In this document: one piece after another, positions 40,744 to 49,150 of the stretch
Numbering within the stretch: position 1 is the first letter of the stretch
Layout of the letters: each line of letters opens with the position of its first letter
Source: Agromyces sp. Leaf222
Lineage (GTDB): Bacteria > Actinomycetota > Actinomycetes > Actinomycetales > Microbacteriaceae
DNA length: 64,000 bases
Direction: 5' to 3'
Assembly (NCBI RefSeq): GCF_001421565.1
Contig: NZ_LMKQ01000001.1
Location: forward strand, 743,651-807,650
Program-made: the position numbers and the translations under genes
The notes under the pieces: model-generated
The model's database searches: none
What the model was told of the DNA's origin: nothing
What the model saw: only the letters and a program-made list of their open reading frames with translations

Positions 40744-43374
40744 ATGGTTCGAGAAGGAACGCCGCGTCTGCGGCGAACAGGCCGATGGATCGCGGGCGCG
40801 ACGAGCGCGCTGCTGGCGGCCGGAAGCCTGGCGATGATCGGTCCCGTCGCGTTGGCGGCCGAGCCGGCGTCGCTGCTGGCGTCCTACGACTTCTCGGAGG
40901 CGTCGGGCACGGTCGCCCACGACCGCTCGGGCGGCGGGCGCGATGCGACCGTCGTGGGCGGCGAGGCCTGGCGCGACGGGTTCATGCGCTTCACCGGGTC
41001 GAACCACGTGAAGCTGCCAGACGGACTCCTCGCGGGTCGGTCGGCGGCGACGATCGTGATCGAGACGAGCCCGACGGCGCTGAGCGGTGCGAAGTTCCTC
41101 TGGAACATCGGCGGCTCGGGCGAGGGCGCCACCGGCCAGTTCTTCATCCAGCCGATCGCCCCTCGCGTGGCGATCACGAAGACCAACTGGTCGGGCGAGC
41201 AGACCGTCACGTCGGCGACGAAGCTCGCCGCGGGGCGGTGGCAGTCGGTCGCGGCCACGATTGCGAAGAACGCGGACGGCACGACGTCGACGCTGCGGCT
41301 CTTCATCGACGGCGTGCAGGTCGCCGAGAAGGCGAACTCGACCGTGAACCTGAGCGACCTCACGACGCACACCATGAACTTCATCGGCAAGAGCGCGTAC
41401 GCGGCCGATTCGCTCTACCAGGGGGATGTCTCGTCGTTCCGCGTCTACACCGAGGCGCTCTCGACGGCTGAGCTCGGCGCGATCGCCGCCACGGATGCCG
41501 AGGCGGCCGCGAGCGAGACGATCGCCGCGCTCGACTTGGCGGCGGCGAACACGCAGGACCTCACGAAGGTCGAGACCGACCTGGTGCTCCCAACGGCCGG
41601 CGGAGTGACGTGGTCGTCGTCGCCGGCCGGCATCGTGGCCGCCGACGGCGGGGTCACGCAGCCGGCGTCCGACACCGAAGTCACCCTCACCGCGACGTCG
41701 ACGGTGCGCGGGCAGACCGCGACGCGGTCCTTCGTCGTGACCGTGCTGCGTGCACCGTCTCCGAGCGAGGCCGCACAGCGCGACCTCGACGCGATCGCCC
41801 TGCCCTACGCCGACGACGTCCGTTCCGACATCACGCTGCCGACGATCGGCTCGCGGTACGACTCCGCGCTGACCTGGAGTTCGTCGGCGCCCGCGATCGT
41901 CGACGTCGACGGGACCTCCACGGTCGCGCCGGGCGTCGTGACGCGCCCCGCGAACGGCGACGCCCGCGTCGTGCTGACCGTCACGGCCACGAAGGACGGC
42001 GTCACGGCCACCCGCGACATCCCGCTCACCGTGCGCAAGGCGGTCGAGCTCGCCGAGACCACCGATTACCTGTTCGCGCACTTCACCGGCACCGAGGGCA
42101 GCGCGAACGACGAGCAGATCTACTTCGCGACGAGCCGCGACGCGGTCGCCTTCACCGACACCCGCGCCAACGGCAACCCGGTGCTCTCGCTCGCCAAGGG
42201 CCAGGGCGACGGCGGCGTGCGCGACCCGTTCGTGGTTCGCTCGCCCGAGGGCGACCGGTTCTACCTGATCGCGACCGACCTCAGCATCTACTACCGCGGC
42301 GGCTGGGGATCGGCGCAGGCGACCGAGACCGGCTCGAAGAACCTCGTGGTCTGGGAGTCGACCGACCTCGTGAACTGGACCGAACCCCGCCTCACCGACG
42401 TCGCGAGCGGCATCCCGAACGCCGGTATGGCCTGGGCGCCCGAGGCGATCTGGGACGACGTGACGCAGCAGTACTACGTGTACTGGGCGACCCGCGCCGA
42501 CGGCAACACCGAACTCGGCGACAGCGTCGACGTGTACCTGTCGACCACGCGCGACTTCCGCACCTTCTCGACGCCCGTGAAGTGGATCGACCGCCAGGGC
42601 TCGATCATCGACACGACCGTGATCAAGGTCGGCGACTGGTTCTACCGCGCCTCCGGTGACGGCCAGATCACGATCGAACGGTCGAAGAAGCTCGACGCCG
42701 TGACCACCTCGGCCACCGCGAAGACGACGGGCACCGACCAGGAGTGGGTGCTCGTCGGCACGCTGCAGTCGATCCTGAGCGGCAGCGGAACGTGCGCCGG
42801 CGGCAACAACTACACCGGCGCCTGCCTCGAGGGTCCCGAGTTCTTCGCGTACAACGACGACGACCGCGGGGCCGCCCAGCAGCTCTACGGACTGCTCGCC
42901 GATCAGTACGGCGCGGGCAAGGGGTACCTGCCGTTCCGCACGACCGACCTCAACTCGACGTCGGCCTCGGCGTGGTCGAAGGCGACCAACGTGAACCTCG
43001 GCACGCTCAAGAAGCGCCACGGCGGCATCATGCCGATCACCGCGCAGGAGTACCGGCGCGTGATGTTCCACTACGCGGGCGTCGGCACGAACCCCGATCT
43101 CGCCGTCGAGACCACGGCCACGTCCAAGTGCGTCGCGGGCAAGGCGACCCTGGTCGCGTCGGTGCGGAACGCCGACAGCAGGGCGGCGGATGTCACGGTC
43201 GAGACGGCGTACGGCACGAAGACCTTCGCCGGGGTGCCGGCGGGCAAGACGGTCTCGCAGGCCTTCGCGAGCCGGCTCGCATCGATGCCGGGCGGATACG
43301 TCGGGGTCGCCGCGACGGCGACGGGCGCGAGCTCCGCGGGCGGCGCGTCGTACGAGGCGCGGACGTGCGGTTGA
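40744..43374 (+). CDS. Secreted concanavalin-Ig-GH43 glycosidase with CVAGK domain
   Basis: 876 residues. ATG 40744 follows GGAGG-like TGGAGGTTCTC. Signal peptide with Arg-rich start, cleavage near ALAAEP (about 39); concanavalin/LamG-like domain (about 42-250); two atrophied Ig domains (about 255-435); GH43 (about 440-780) with GVRDPFVVR, SIIDTTVIK and LEGPEFF as candidate catalytic sites; CVAGK domain with SKCVAGK ending RTCG-stop. It belongs to the same architecture group as the genes at 24871, 27895 and 31093. No operator palindrome was found upstream, only the 15-bp repeat tract. Confidence 0.88.
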   Translation: MVREGTPRLRRTGRWIAGATSALLAAGSLAMIGPVALAAEPASLLASYDFSEASGTVAHDRSGGGRDATVVGGEAWRDGFMRFTGSNHVKLPDGLLAGRSAATIVIETSPTALSGAKFLWNIGGSGEGATGQFFIQPIAPRVAITKTNWSGEQTVTSATKLAAGRWQSVAATIAKNADGTTSTLRLFIDGVQVAEKANSTVNLSDLTTHTMNFIGKSAYAADSLYQGDVSSFRVYTEALSTAELGAIAATDAEAAASETIAALDLAAANTQDLTKVETDLVLPTAGGVTWSSSPAGIVAADGGVTQPASDTEVTLTATSTVRGQTATRSFVVTVLRAPSPSEAAQRDLDAIALPYADDVRSDITLPTIGSRYDSALTWSSSAPAIVDVDGTSTVAPGVVTRPANGDARVVLTVTATKDGVTATRDIPLTVRKAVELAETTDYLFAHFTGTEGSANDEQIYFATSRDAVAFTDTRANGNPVLSLAKGQGDGGVRDPFVVRSPEGDRFYLIATDLSIYYRGGWGSAQATETGSKNLVVWESTDLVNWTEPRLTDVASGIPNAGMAWAPEAIWDDVTQQYYVYWATRADGNTELGDSVDVYLSTTRDFRTFSTPVKWIDRQGSIIDTTVIKVGDWFYRASGDGQITIERSKKLDAVTTSATAKTTGTDQEWVLVGTLQSILSGSGTCAGGNNYTGACLEGPEFFAYNDDDRGAAQQLYGLLADQYGAGKGYLPFRTTDLNSTSASAWSKATNVNLGTLKKRHGGIMPITAQEYRRVMFHYAGVGTNPDLAVETTATSKCVAGKATLVASVRNADSRAADVTVETAYGTKTFAGVPAGKTVSQAFASRLASMPGGYVGVAATATGASSAGGASYEARTCG

Positions 43375-43399
43375 CGCGCGCGGGCGGATGATCGAGGGC

Positions 43400-43433
43400 G
43401 GCGTGCTCGCGCGGATCGTCGCGCGGGCACGCC
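43400..43433 (+). terminator. 14-bp hairpin after the GH43 gene at 40744
   Basis: GGCGTGCTCGCGCG pairs with CGCGCGGGCACGCC (one wobble pair) around a 6-nt loop, 25 bp after the stop. Confidence 0.65.
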
Positions 43434-43565
43434 GTCCACATCGTCACGTGCTCACGGGCCCTGAACGAATAGGCTGTTCCCCGTCGACCGGTCGTCGAGC
43501 GGTCGAGATCGGCGATTCGGCATCGGGGCACCTGGGCGGCGACGATTCTGCGAGACAGGAGACCG

Positions 43566-44597
43566 GTGGTGAGTGACGTCGAGAGCGGGGAACGCCCCGA
43601 GAAGCTCGGCATCCGCGAGGTCGCCGTGCTCGCCGGCGTGTCCCACATGACCGTGTCGCGCGTGCTCAACGGGCACCCGAACATCCGCCCGGCCACGCGC
43701 CAGCGGGTGCTCGACGTCATCCAGCAGCTCGACTTCAAGCCGAACAGCGCCGCACGGGCGCTCGCCACCCAGCGAACCCAGCGCATCGGCGTCATCGTCG
43801 ACAGCTCCGTGGAGTTCGGGCCGACGAGCACCCTGCGCGGGCTCGAGTTCGCGGCCCGGTCGAGCGGCTACTCCGTGGCCTCGGTCGCGATGCAGGACGA
43901 CGCGAACCTCACTCCAGAAGGAGCGGTCGGCCACCTCATCGCCGAGGGCGTCGACGCCCTCTGCATCGTCGCCCCCCGCTCGTCGTCGGTGTCGGCGCTT
44001 CGCCGCATCTCGATCGACGTGCCGGTGCTCGTGGTCAAGGCCGCGAAGGACCCGAACTTCCTCACGGTCAGCGTCGACCAGCAGCTCGGCACCACGCTCG
44101 CCGTCGATCACCTCGTCGCACTCGGGCACCGCGACATCCTGCACCTCGCCGGCCCCCTCGACTGGCTCGACGCCCGAGGCCGCGAGCGGGCGTTCCACGC
44201 GCGCATCGAGCAGTGGGGGCTCAGGGCCCGACCGATCGTCGTCGGCGACTGGACCGCCGACTTCGGCTACGACTACGCCGTCGGGCTCGACGGCGTGCCC
44301 GAGTACACGGCGATGTTCGTCGCGAACGACGAGATGGCGTTCGGCGTCGTGCACGGCTTCCACGACCGCGGCATCCGGGTGCCCGAAGACGTCAGCATCA
44401 TCGGGTTCGACGACCTGCCGCTCTCCCGCCACTTCATCCCGCCGCTGACCACCGTCACCCAGGACTTCCACGCGCTCGGCGTCAAGGCCATGGAGGTCCT
44501 GCGCGCGGCACTCGAGGGGCGCGAGATCCCGCAGCGCTCGAAGATCCCCAGCGAGCTCGTCGTGCGATCGTCGACCGCGCCCCCGAGGGCGTCATGA
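43566..44597 (+). CDS. LacI/GalR-family transcriptional regulator 2
   Basis: 343 residues. Two tandem GTG codons (43566, 43569) could start it; AGGAG at 43557-43561 suits the second slightly better. The DNA-binding domain reads REVAVLAGVSHMTVSRVLNG, then PNIRPATRQRVLDVIQQL and a hinge helix; the effector domain follows (IGVIVDSS, FVANDEMAFGVVHGF, VSIIGFDDLPLS). The xMTVSR recognition helix recalls E. coli GntR, whose operator is close to ATGTTACCGGTAACAT. The TGTTNCCGGNAACA sites here are nearly the same, so this is the better candidate to bind them. The stop overlaps the ABC ATPase start, so it is co-transcribed with the transporter region. Confidence 0.9.
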   Translation: MVSDVESGERPEKLGIREVAVLAGVSHMTVSRVLNGHPNIRPATRQRVLDVIQQLDFKPNSAARALATQRTQRIGVIVDSSVEFGPTSTLRGLEFAARSSGYSVASVAMQDDANLTPEGAVGHLIAEGVDALCIVAPRSSSVSALRRISIDVPVLVVKAAKDPNFLTVSVDQQLGTTLAVDHLVALGHRDILHLAGPLDWLDARGRERAFHARIEQWGLRARPIVVGDWTADFGYDYAVGLDGVPEYTAMFVANDEMAFGVVHGFHDRGIRVPEDVSIIGFDDLPLSRHFIPPLTTVTQDFHALGVKAMEVLRAALEGREIPQRSKIPSELVVRSSTAPPRAS

Positions 44598-46138
44598 ACG
44601 CGACGGATGCCTCGACGCCCCCCGTCGTCGAGATGACGGGCATCACCGTCGACATCGACGGCACGACCGTGCTGCACGAGGTCGACCTGCGCCTATACGC
44701 GGGCGAGGTGCACGCGCTCATGGGCGGCAACGGCGCCGGCAAGTCGTCGCTGGTCAAGGCGCTGAGCGGTGCGTACCGCATCGACGCGGGCGAGGTGCGC
44801 GTCGGCGGCGAGACCGTCGTGCTCTCTGGCCCTGCCGAGGCCGAGGCCGCGGGCATCGCCGCGGCCTTCCAGGACGTCGACCTCTGCGGCAACCTCTCGA
44901 TCGCCGAGAACGTGATGATCGGCCACGAGGAGCGGCGCTGGTACGGCATCTCGTGGGCGGCCACGCGACGGCGGGCCACGGCCGTGCTCGAGGAGCTCGG
45001 CCTCGGCGACCTCGACCCCAGGCAGGCCGTGTCGACCCTGCCGCCCGCCCTCCAGCAGCTCGTCGCGATCGCACGGGCGATGGTGACCCACCCCAAGGTG
45101 CTGGTGCTCGACGAGCCGACCTCGAGCCTCGACGCCGACGAGGTCGCGACACTGTTCCGCGCCCTCCGGCGGCTGCGCGAGCAGGGTGTCGCGATCCTCT
45201 TCGTCTCGCACTTCCTCGAGCAGGTGTACGCGATCAGCGACCGCATCACCGTGCTGCGCGACGGTCACGGGCAGGGCGAGTACCCGACCCGCGAGCTCGA
45301 TCGCGCGGTGCTCATCTCCAAGATGATCGGCAAGGACCTCATCGAGCTGCGCCGCATCGGATCCGACCGTCGCGCGCACCGGGCCGACCCCAAGGGCACC
45401 CCCGTCTTCCGGGCGATCGGCGTCGGCCGGCGTGGCGAGTTCGAGGCCACCGACTTCGAACTGCACCGCGGCGAGGTCGTCGGCCTCGGCGGCCTGCGGG
45501 GCTCGGGGAGGAGCGAGTTCGGGCAGCTGCTCACCGGCGTCGTGCGCAGCGACTCCGGCACGTTCCAGATCGACGGCCGGTCGGTCGGGCTGCCGAACCC
45601 CGCGACGGCCCTGCGTCGCCGCATCGCGTTCGCGAGCGAGGACCGTCGCGACGGCGGCATCATCGAAGAGCTGAGCGTGCGCGAGAACATCATCCTCGCG
45701 CTGCAGGCGATCCGCGGTTGGGCGAGGCCGATCTCCCACGCCGAGCGCGACGCGCTCGTCGAGCGGTACGTGGAGTCGTTCGGCATCGTCGCGCCCGGAC
45801 TCGACGCACCCGCTCGCCAGCTCTCGGGCGGAAACCAGCAGAAGGTGCTGCTCGCGAGGTGGCTCGCGACGCGTCCGCACGTGCTCGTGCTCGACGAGCC
45901 CACCCGCGGCATCGACATCGCGGCCAAGGTCGAGATCCAGGCCCGCGTCGCCGAGATGGCCCGCGACGGCATGGCGGTGGTCTTCATCTCCTCCGAGCTC
46001 GACGAGGTCGTCCGGTTGAGCGACCGCATCGCGATCTTCAAGGACCGTCGCAAGATCGGCGAGGTGAGCAACGGACCGGGGCTCAGCGTCGACACGATCA
46101 TCGAGATGATCGCGGCCGACGACGAGGACGACGCCTAG
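44594..46138 (+). CDS. Additional sugar ABC transporter ATPase, duplicated NBD (RbsA/MglA/YtfR type)
   Basis: 514 residues, ATGA overlap with regulator 2. Two fused nucleotide-binding domains: the first has Walker A GGNGAGKSS, a degenerate signature LPPALQQL and Walker B VLVLDEPTSSLD. The second has a degenerate P-loop (GLRGSGRSE), signature LSGGNQQK and VLVLDEPTRGID, as is normal for this family. It is a paralogue of the ATPase at 47519, sharing segments such as AISDR, LISKMIGKDL and GWARPI. No permease or binding-protein gene accompanies it before 46392, so it either serves the same permeases or an importer encoded elsewhere. Confidence 0.87.
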   Translation: MNATDASTPPVVEMTGITVDIDGTTVLHEVDLRLYAGEVHALMGGNGAGKSSLVKALSGAYRIDAGEVRVGGETVVLSGPAEAEAAGIAAAFQDVDLCGNLSIAENVMIGHEERRWYGISWAATRRRATAVLEELGLGDLDPRQAVSTLPPALQQLVAIARAMVTHPKVLVLDEPTSSLDADEVATLFRALRRLREQGVAILFVSHFLEQVYAISDRITVLRDGHGQGEYPTRELDRAVLISKMIGKDLIELRRIGSDRRAHRADPKGTPVFRAIGVGRRGEFEATDFELHRGEVVGLGGLRGSGRSEFGQLLTGVVRSDSGTFQIDGRSVGLPNPATALRRRIAFASEDRRDGGIIEELSVRENIILALQAIRGWARPISHAERDALVERYVESFGIVAPGLDAPARQLSGGNQQKVLLARWLATRPHVLVLDEPTRGIDIAAKVEIQARVAEMARDGMAVVFISSELDEVVRLSDRIAIFKDRRKIGEVSNGPGLSVDTIIEMIAADDEDDA

Positions 46139-46244
46139 GCGCGAACCGGGGCGAGTGCCGCGCGATCGGCCGGCGATCGCGACGAATGGGGCCTCGTCGA
46201 CCCCTCTAAATCCCGGGGTCGCGCGGCCTGTTTCCGGAATGTTA

Positions 46245-46258
46245 TGTTTCCGGGAACA
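46245..46258. promoter_or_regulatory. LacI-type operator, copy 5
   Basis: TGTTTCCGGGAACA, lying just upstream of the predicted -35 box of the binding-protein gene. A weaker half-like copy (TGTTTCCGGAATGT) begins at 46229. Two or three sites in one promoter would allow cooperative or looped repression. Confidence 0.6.
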
Positions 46259-46264
46259 AATCGC

Positions 46265-46294
46265 TTGTGCGCCCGAGTTTGTTCCCGGTAACAT
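46265..46294 (+). promoter_or_regulatory. Predicted promoter of the sugar-binding-protein gene
   Basis: TTGTGC (46265-46270), 18-nt spacer, TAACAT (46289-46294), with the -10 box inside operator copy 6. It is the same layout as at 2668-2697. Confidence 0.55.
46280..46293. promoter_or_regulatory. LacI-type operator, copy 6
   Basis: TGTTCCCGGTAACA, identical to operator copy 1 at 2683 although 43 kb away, and overlapping the -10 box of the binding-protein gene. Confidence 0.65.
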
Positions 46295-46391
46295 CACGGT
46301 GTGGGACGCGCCAAGCGTCGCCGCAATCACTCGGATTCCGCTCAGCGGAAAACACCGGCGCATTGGTGCCGGGTCTCAAGGAGGAGATCAC

Positions 46392-47387
46392 ATGTCAGTT
46401 CAGAGGCGATTCACGAAAATCCTCGGCCTGGCGGCCGTCGGTGCGCTGAGCATCGGCCTCGCCGCATGCTCGAGCGGCGGCGACAGCGGTTCGGACGCCG
46501 GCGCCGACGAGCTCACCACGGTCGGCTTCGTGGCGGTCGGCCCCGAGGGCGCATGGCGCGAGGCCAACGAGACGAACGTCCAGGACACCTTCACGAAGGA
46601 AGCCGGGTTCGACCTCAAGTACGCGCCCGCGACCAACCTCGACCAGAAGTCGCAGATCGACGCGTTCACGTCGTTCGTCGACGAGGGCGTCGACGTGATC
46701 CTGCTGTCGGCGACCGAGGCATCCGGTTGGGAGGACTCGCTCGCACGTGCACAGGAGGCGGAGATCCCCGTGATCCTCCTCGACCGCGGCATCGAGCCCG
46801 ACGACACGAGCCTGTACGTGACCCGCATCGCGCCCGACAACGTCGAGGTCGCGAAGGAGGTCGGCGCCTGGGCTGTCGACCAGTTCCCCGACGGCGGCAA
46901 CTACATCACGCTCGAGGGCCCCGCCGGTGTCGGCGTGGTGAACGAGCGCAACGAGGGCTGGAACGAGTCGGTCGACGGCTCGAAGCTCGTGCAGGTCGCC
47001 GCGCAGACCGCGAACTGGTCGGCCGAAGAGGGCAAGAGCGTCACCGAGACGCTCCTCAAGGCCAACGGCAACGACATCCAGCTGATCTTCGCGCAGAACG
47101 ACGAGATGGGCCTCGGCGCAGCCCAGGCCGTCGAAGAGGCCGGCCTCGAGCCGGGCGTCGACGTCAAGATCGCCACGATCGACGGCACGAAGGCCGCCAT
47201 GCAGGCGCTCGCCGACGGCCAGCTCAGCTACGTGCACGAGTACAACCCGCTCTTCGGTGAGACCGCGCTCGACGTCGTGAACAAGACGCTCGAGGGCGAG
47301 TCGGTCGAGTCCTACATCATCGTGCCGAGCGAGGCATTCGATTCGGCCGAGGCGGCTCAGGCCGTGCTCGCCGACCGCAAGTACTGA
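46392..47387 (+). CDS. ytfQ: YtfQ-like furanose-sugar ABC transporter substrate-binding lipoprotein
   Basis: ATG 46392 with AAGGAGGAG ahead; 331 residues. Lipoprotein signal with lipobox LAAC (Cys about 26) and a Gly/Ser/Asp linker. It has a type I periplasmic-binding fold of the ribose/galactofuranose cluster: TVGFVAVGPEGAWREANETN, SFVDEGVDVILLSATEASGWE, EIPVILLDRGI, FAQNDEMGLGAAQAVEEAGLEPG and VKIATIDG. These follow E. coli YtfQ, which binds galactofuranose. With GH127 and GH43 enzymes next door, L-arabinofuranose is an equally good ligand. Two hairpins follow its stop, a usual way to keep binding protein in excess over the membrane parts. Confidence 0.85.
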   Translation: MSVQRRFTKILGLAAVGALSIGLAACSSGGDSGSDAGADELTTVGFVAVGPEGAWREANETNVQDTFTKEAGFDLKYAPATNLDQKSQIDAFTSFVDEGVDVILLSATEASGWEDSLARAQEAEIPVILLDRGIEPDDTSLYVTRIAPDNVEVAKEVGAWAVDQFPDGGNYITLEGPAGVGVVNERNEGWNESVDGSKLVQVAAQTANWSAEEGKSVTETLLKANGNDIQLIFAQNDEMGLGAAQAVEEAGLEPGVDVKIATIDGTKAAMQALADGQLSYVHEYNPLFGETALDVVNKTLEGESVESYIIVPSEAFDSAEAAQAVLADRKY

Positions 47388-47396
47388 TCCGCTGAC

Positions 47397-47417
47397 CACG
47401 CCGCGCATCGCGGCGTG
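47397..47417 (+). terminator. Hairpin 1 after the binding-protein gene
   Basis: CACGCCGCG and CGCGGCGTG form a 9-bp stem with loop CAT, 10 bp after the stop. Confidence 0.6.
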
Positions 47418-47426
47418 CAGCGCACG

Positions 47427-47463
47427 CGGTGCGGGGTCTGCTGCTTCAAGCGACCCCGCACCG
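47427..47463 (+). terminator. Hairpin 2 after the binding-protein gene
   Basis: CGGTGCGGGGTC and GACCCCGCACCG form a 12-bp stem with a 13-nt loop. With hairpin 1 it probably stabilises or attenuates the transcript before the ATPase gene at 47519. Confidence 0.6.
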
Positions 47464-47518
47464 CTCCATTTGAAAGGCCGGCCGCGCTCATGCGGCCGAA
47501 GCACAGGATGCGAATGCC

Positions 47519-49150
47519 ATGAGTGAATCACTGCCCATCGTGGAGATGCGCGACATCTCCATCGAGTTCCCAGGCGTCAAGGCGCTGGACGGCGTGGACT
47601 TCCGCCTCTTCCAGGGCGAGGTCCACGCGCTGATGGGCGAGAACGGCGCCGGCAAGTCGACGCTGATCAAGGCCCTCACCGGGGTCTACAAGATCGATAG
47701 CGGGTCGATCGTCGTCGCGGGTCAGGAACGGCAGTTCCACGGCACCCGCGACGCGCAGAGCGCCGGGGTCTCGACCGTGTACCAGGAGGTGAACCTGGTC
47801 ACGAACCTCACGATCGGCGAGAACGTCATGCTCGGCCACGAGATCCGAGGCGGCTTCGGCGTCAACTGGCGCGCGACGCACGCCGCAGCGACCGAAGCGC
47901 TCGCCACGCTCGGGCTCGAGCACCTCGACACCCACAGGCCGCTCTCGACGCTGTCGATCGCGATGCAGCAACTCGTCGCGATCAGTCGGGCCATGGCGGT
48001 CAAGGCGAAGGTGCTCATCCTCGACGAGCCGACCTCGAGCCTCGACGCGGCCGAGGTCGAGGGCCTGTTCCGGGTCATGCGGACGCTCCGCGACCAGGGC
48101 GTCGCGATCCTGTTCGTCTCGCACTTCCTCGACCAGGTGTACGCCATCAGCGACCGGCTGACGATCCTGCGCAACGGCAAGTACGAGGGCGAGTACCTCA
48201 CCCGCGAGCTCGACCGCCACGCCCTGATCTCGAAGATGATCGGCAAGGATCTCGGCACGCTCTCCTCGCTCGGCGGCAATCGTCGCGTCGAGCAGCGCGA
48301 TTACGACGCCGAGGAGCCGCTGCTGGCCGCGAAGGGCCTGAGCCGGCACGGCTCGATCGAGCCCACAGACCTCGAGATCCATCGTGGCGAGGTGGTCGGT
48401 TTCGCGGGCCTCCTCGGGTCGGGGCGCACCGAGCTCGCACGACTTCTCTACGGCGCCGATCGCGCCGACGAGGGCGAGGTCGAGCTGCACGGCAAGCGTG
48501 TCGACCTCAAGACCCCCGCCGACGGCCTCGGCAAGCGGATCGCGTTCTCGACCGAGAACCGCCGCGACGAGGGCATCATCGGCGACCTCACCGTGCGCGA
48601 GAACATGATCCTCGCGGTGCAGGCCGAGCGCGGCTGGGCCCGGCCCATCCCGCGCAAGGAGCAGGACGAGCTGGTCGAGAAGTACATCGTCGCGCTGAAC
48701 GTGCGCCCTTCCGATCCGAACCGGCTCATCAAGAACCTCTCGGGCGGCAACCAGCAGAAAGTCCTGCTCGGCCGGTGGCTCGCGACGAAGCCCGAGCTCC
48801 TGATCCTCGACGAGCCGACGCGCGGCATCGACGTCGGCGCGAAGGCCGAGATCCAGGAGGCGGTGGCCGAACTCGCCGAAGACGGCGTCTCGGTCGTCTT
48901 CATCTCGTCCGAGCTCGAGGAGGTCGTGCGCCTGAGCGAGCGCATCGTCGTGCTCAAGGATCACCAGAAGATCGGCGAGATCGTGAACGGACCCGCCATC
49001 ACCGCTCAGCACGTCGTCGACGTCATCGCCGCGCACGGTGTCGAGGCGGCGGCCGAGAGTGGCATCATCGATGCCGAGGCGGGTTCGCACCCGACCGCGG
49101 CACCGCAGGGGAACGCGCACGCGTCCGCTGCGCCGGAGGAGGAATCATGA
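47519..49150 (+). CDS. ytfR: YtfR-like furanose-sugar ABC transporter ATPase (fused double NBD)
   Basis: 543 residues. First NBD: Walker A GENGAGKST, AMQQLVAISRAM in place of the signature, LILDEPTSSLD. Second NBD: GLLGSGRTE, LSGGNQQK, LILDEPTRGID. YtfR/RbsA-type proteins energise uptake with two copies of a homodimeric permease or a permease pair. A low-complexity Ala/Glu tail of about 35 residues follows the second domain. The stop overlaps the permease start (ATGA), so the three membrane-complex genes are translationally coupled. Confidence 0.88.
   Translation: MSESLPIVEMRDISIEFPGVKALDGVDFRLFQGEVHALMGENGAGKSTLIKALTGVYKIDSGSIVVAGQERQFHGTRDAQSAGVSTVYQEVNLVTNLTIGENVMLGHEIRGGFGVNWRATHAAATEALATLGLEHLDTHRPLSTLSIAMQQLVAISRAMAVKAKVLILDEPTSSLDAAEVEGLFRVMRTLRDQGVAILFVSHFLDQVYAISDRLTILRNGKYEGEYLTRELDRHALISKMIGKDLGTLSSLGGNRRVEQRDYDAEEPLLAAKGLSRHGSIEPTDLEIHRGEVVGFAGLLGSGRTELARLLYGADRADEGEVELHGKRVDLKTPADGLGKRIAFSTENRRDEGIIGDLTVRENMILAVQAERGWARPIPRKEQDELVEKYIVALNVRPSDPNRLIKNLSGGNQQKVLLGRWLATKPELLILDEPTRGIDVGAKAEIQEAVAELAEDGVSVVFISSELEEVVRLSERIVVLKDHQKIGEIVNGPAITAQHVVDVIAAHGVEAAAESGIIDAEAGSHPTAAPQGNAHASAAPEEES

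Noticed and set aside
1135..43374. Sortase-type LPXTG or PEP-CTERM sorting signal on the glycosidases
   Set aside because: None of the ten C-termini has an LPXTG-like motif, a hydrophobic helix or a basic tail; they end in the Cys of the CVAGK domain.
43475..43500. Operator copy before regulator 2 (TGTTCCCCG...)
   Set aside because: Only the left arm resembles the motif; no matching right arm, so autoregulation is not supported.
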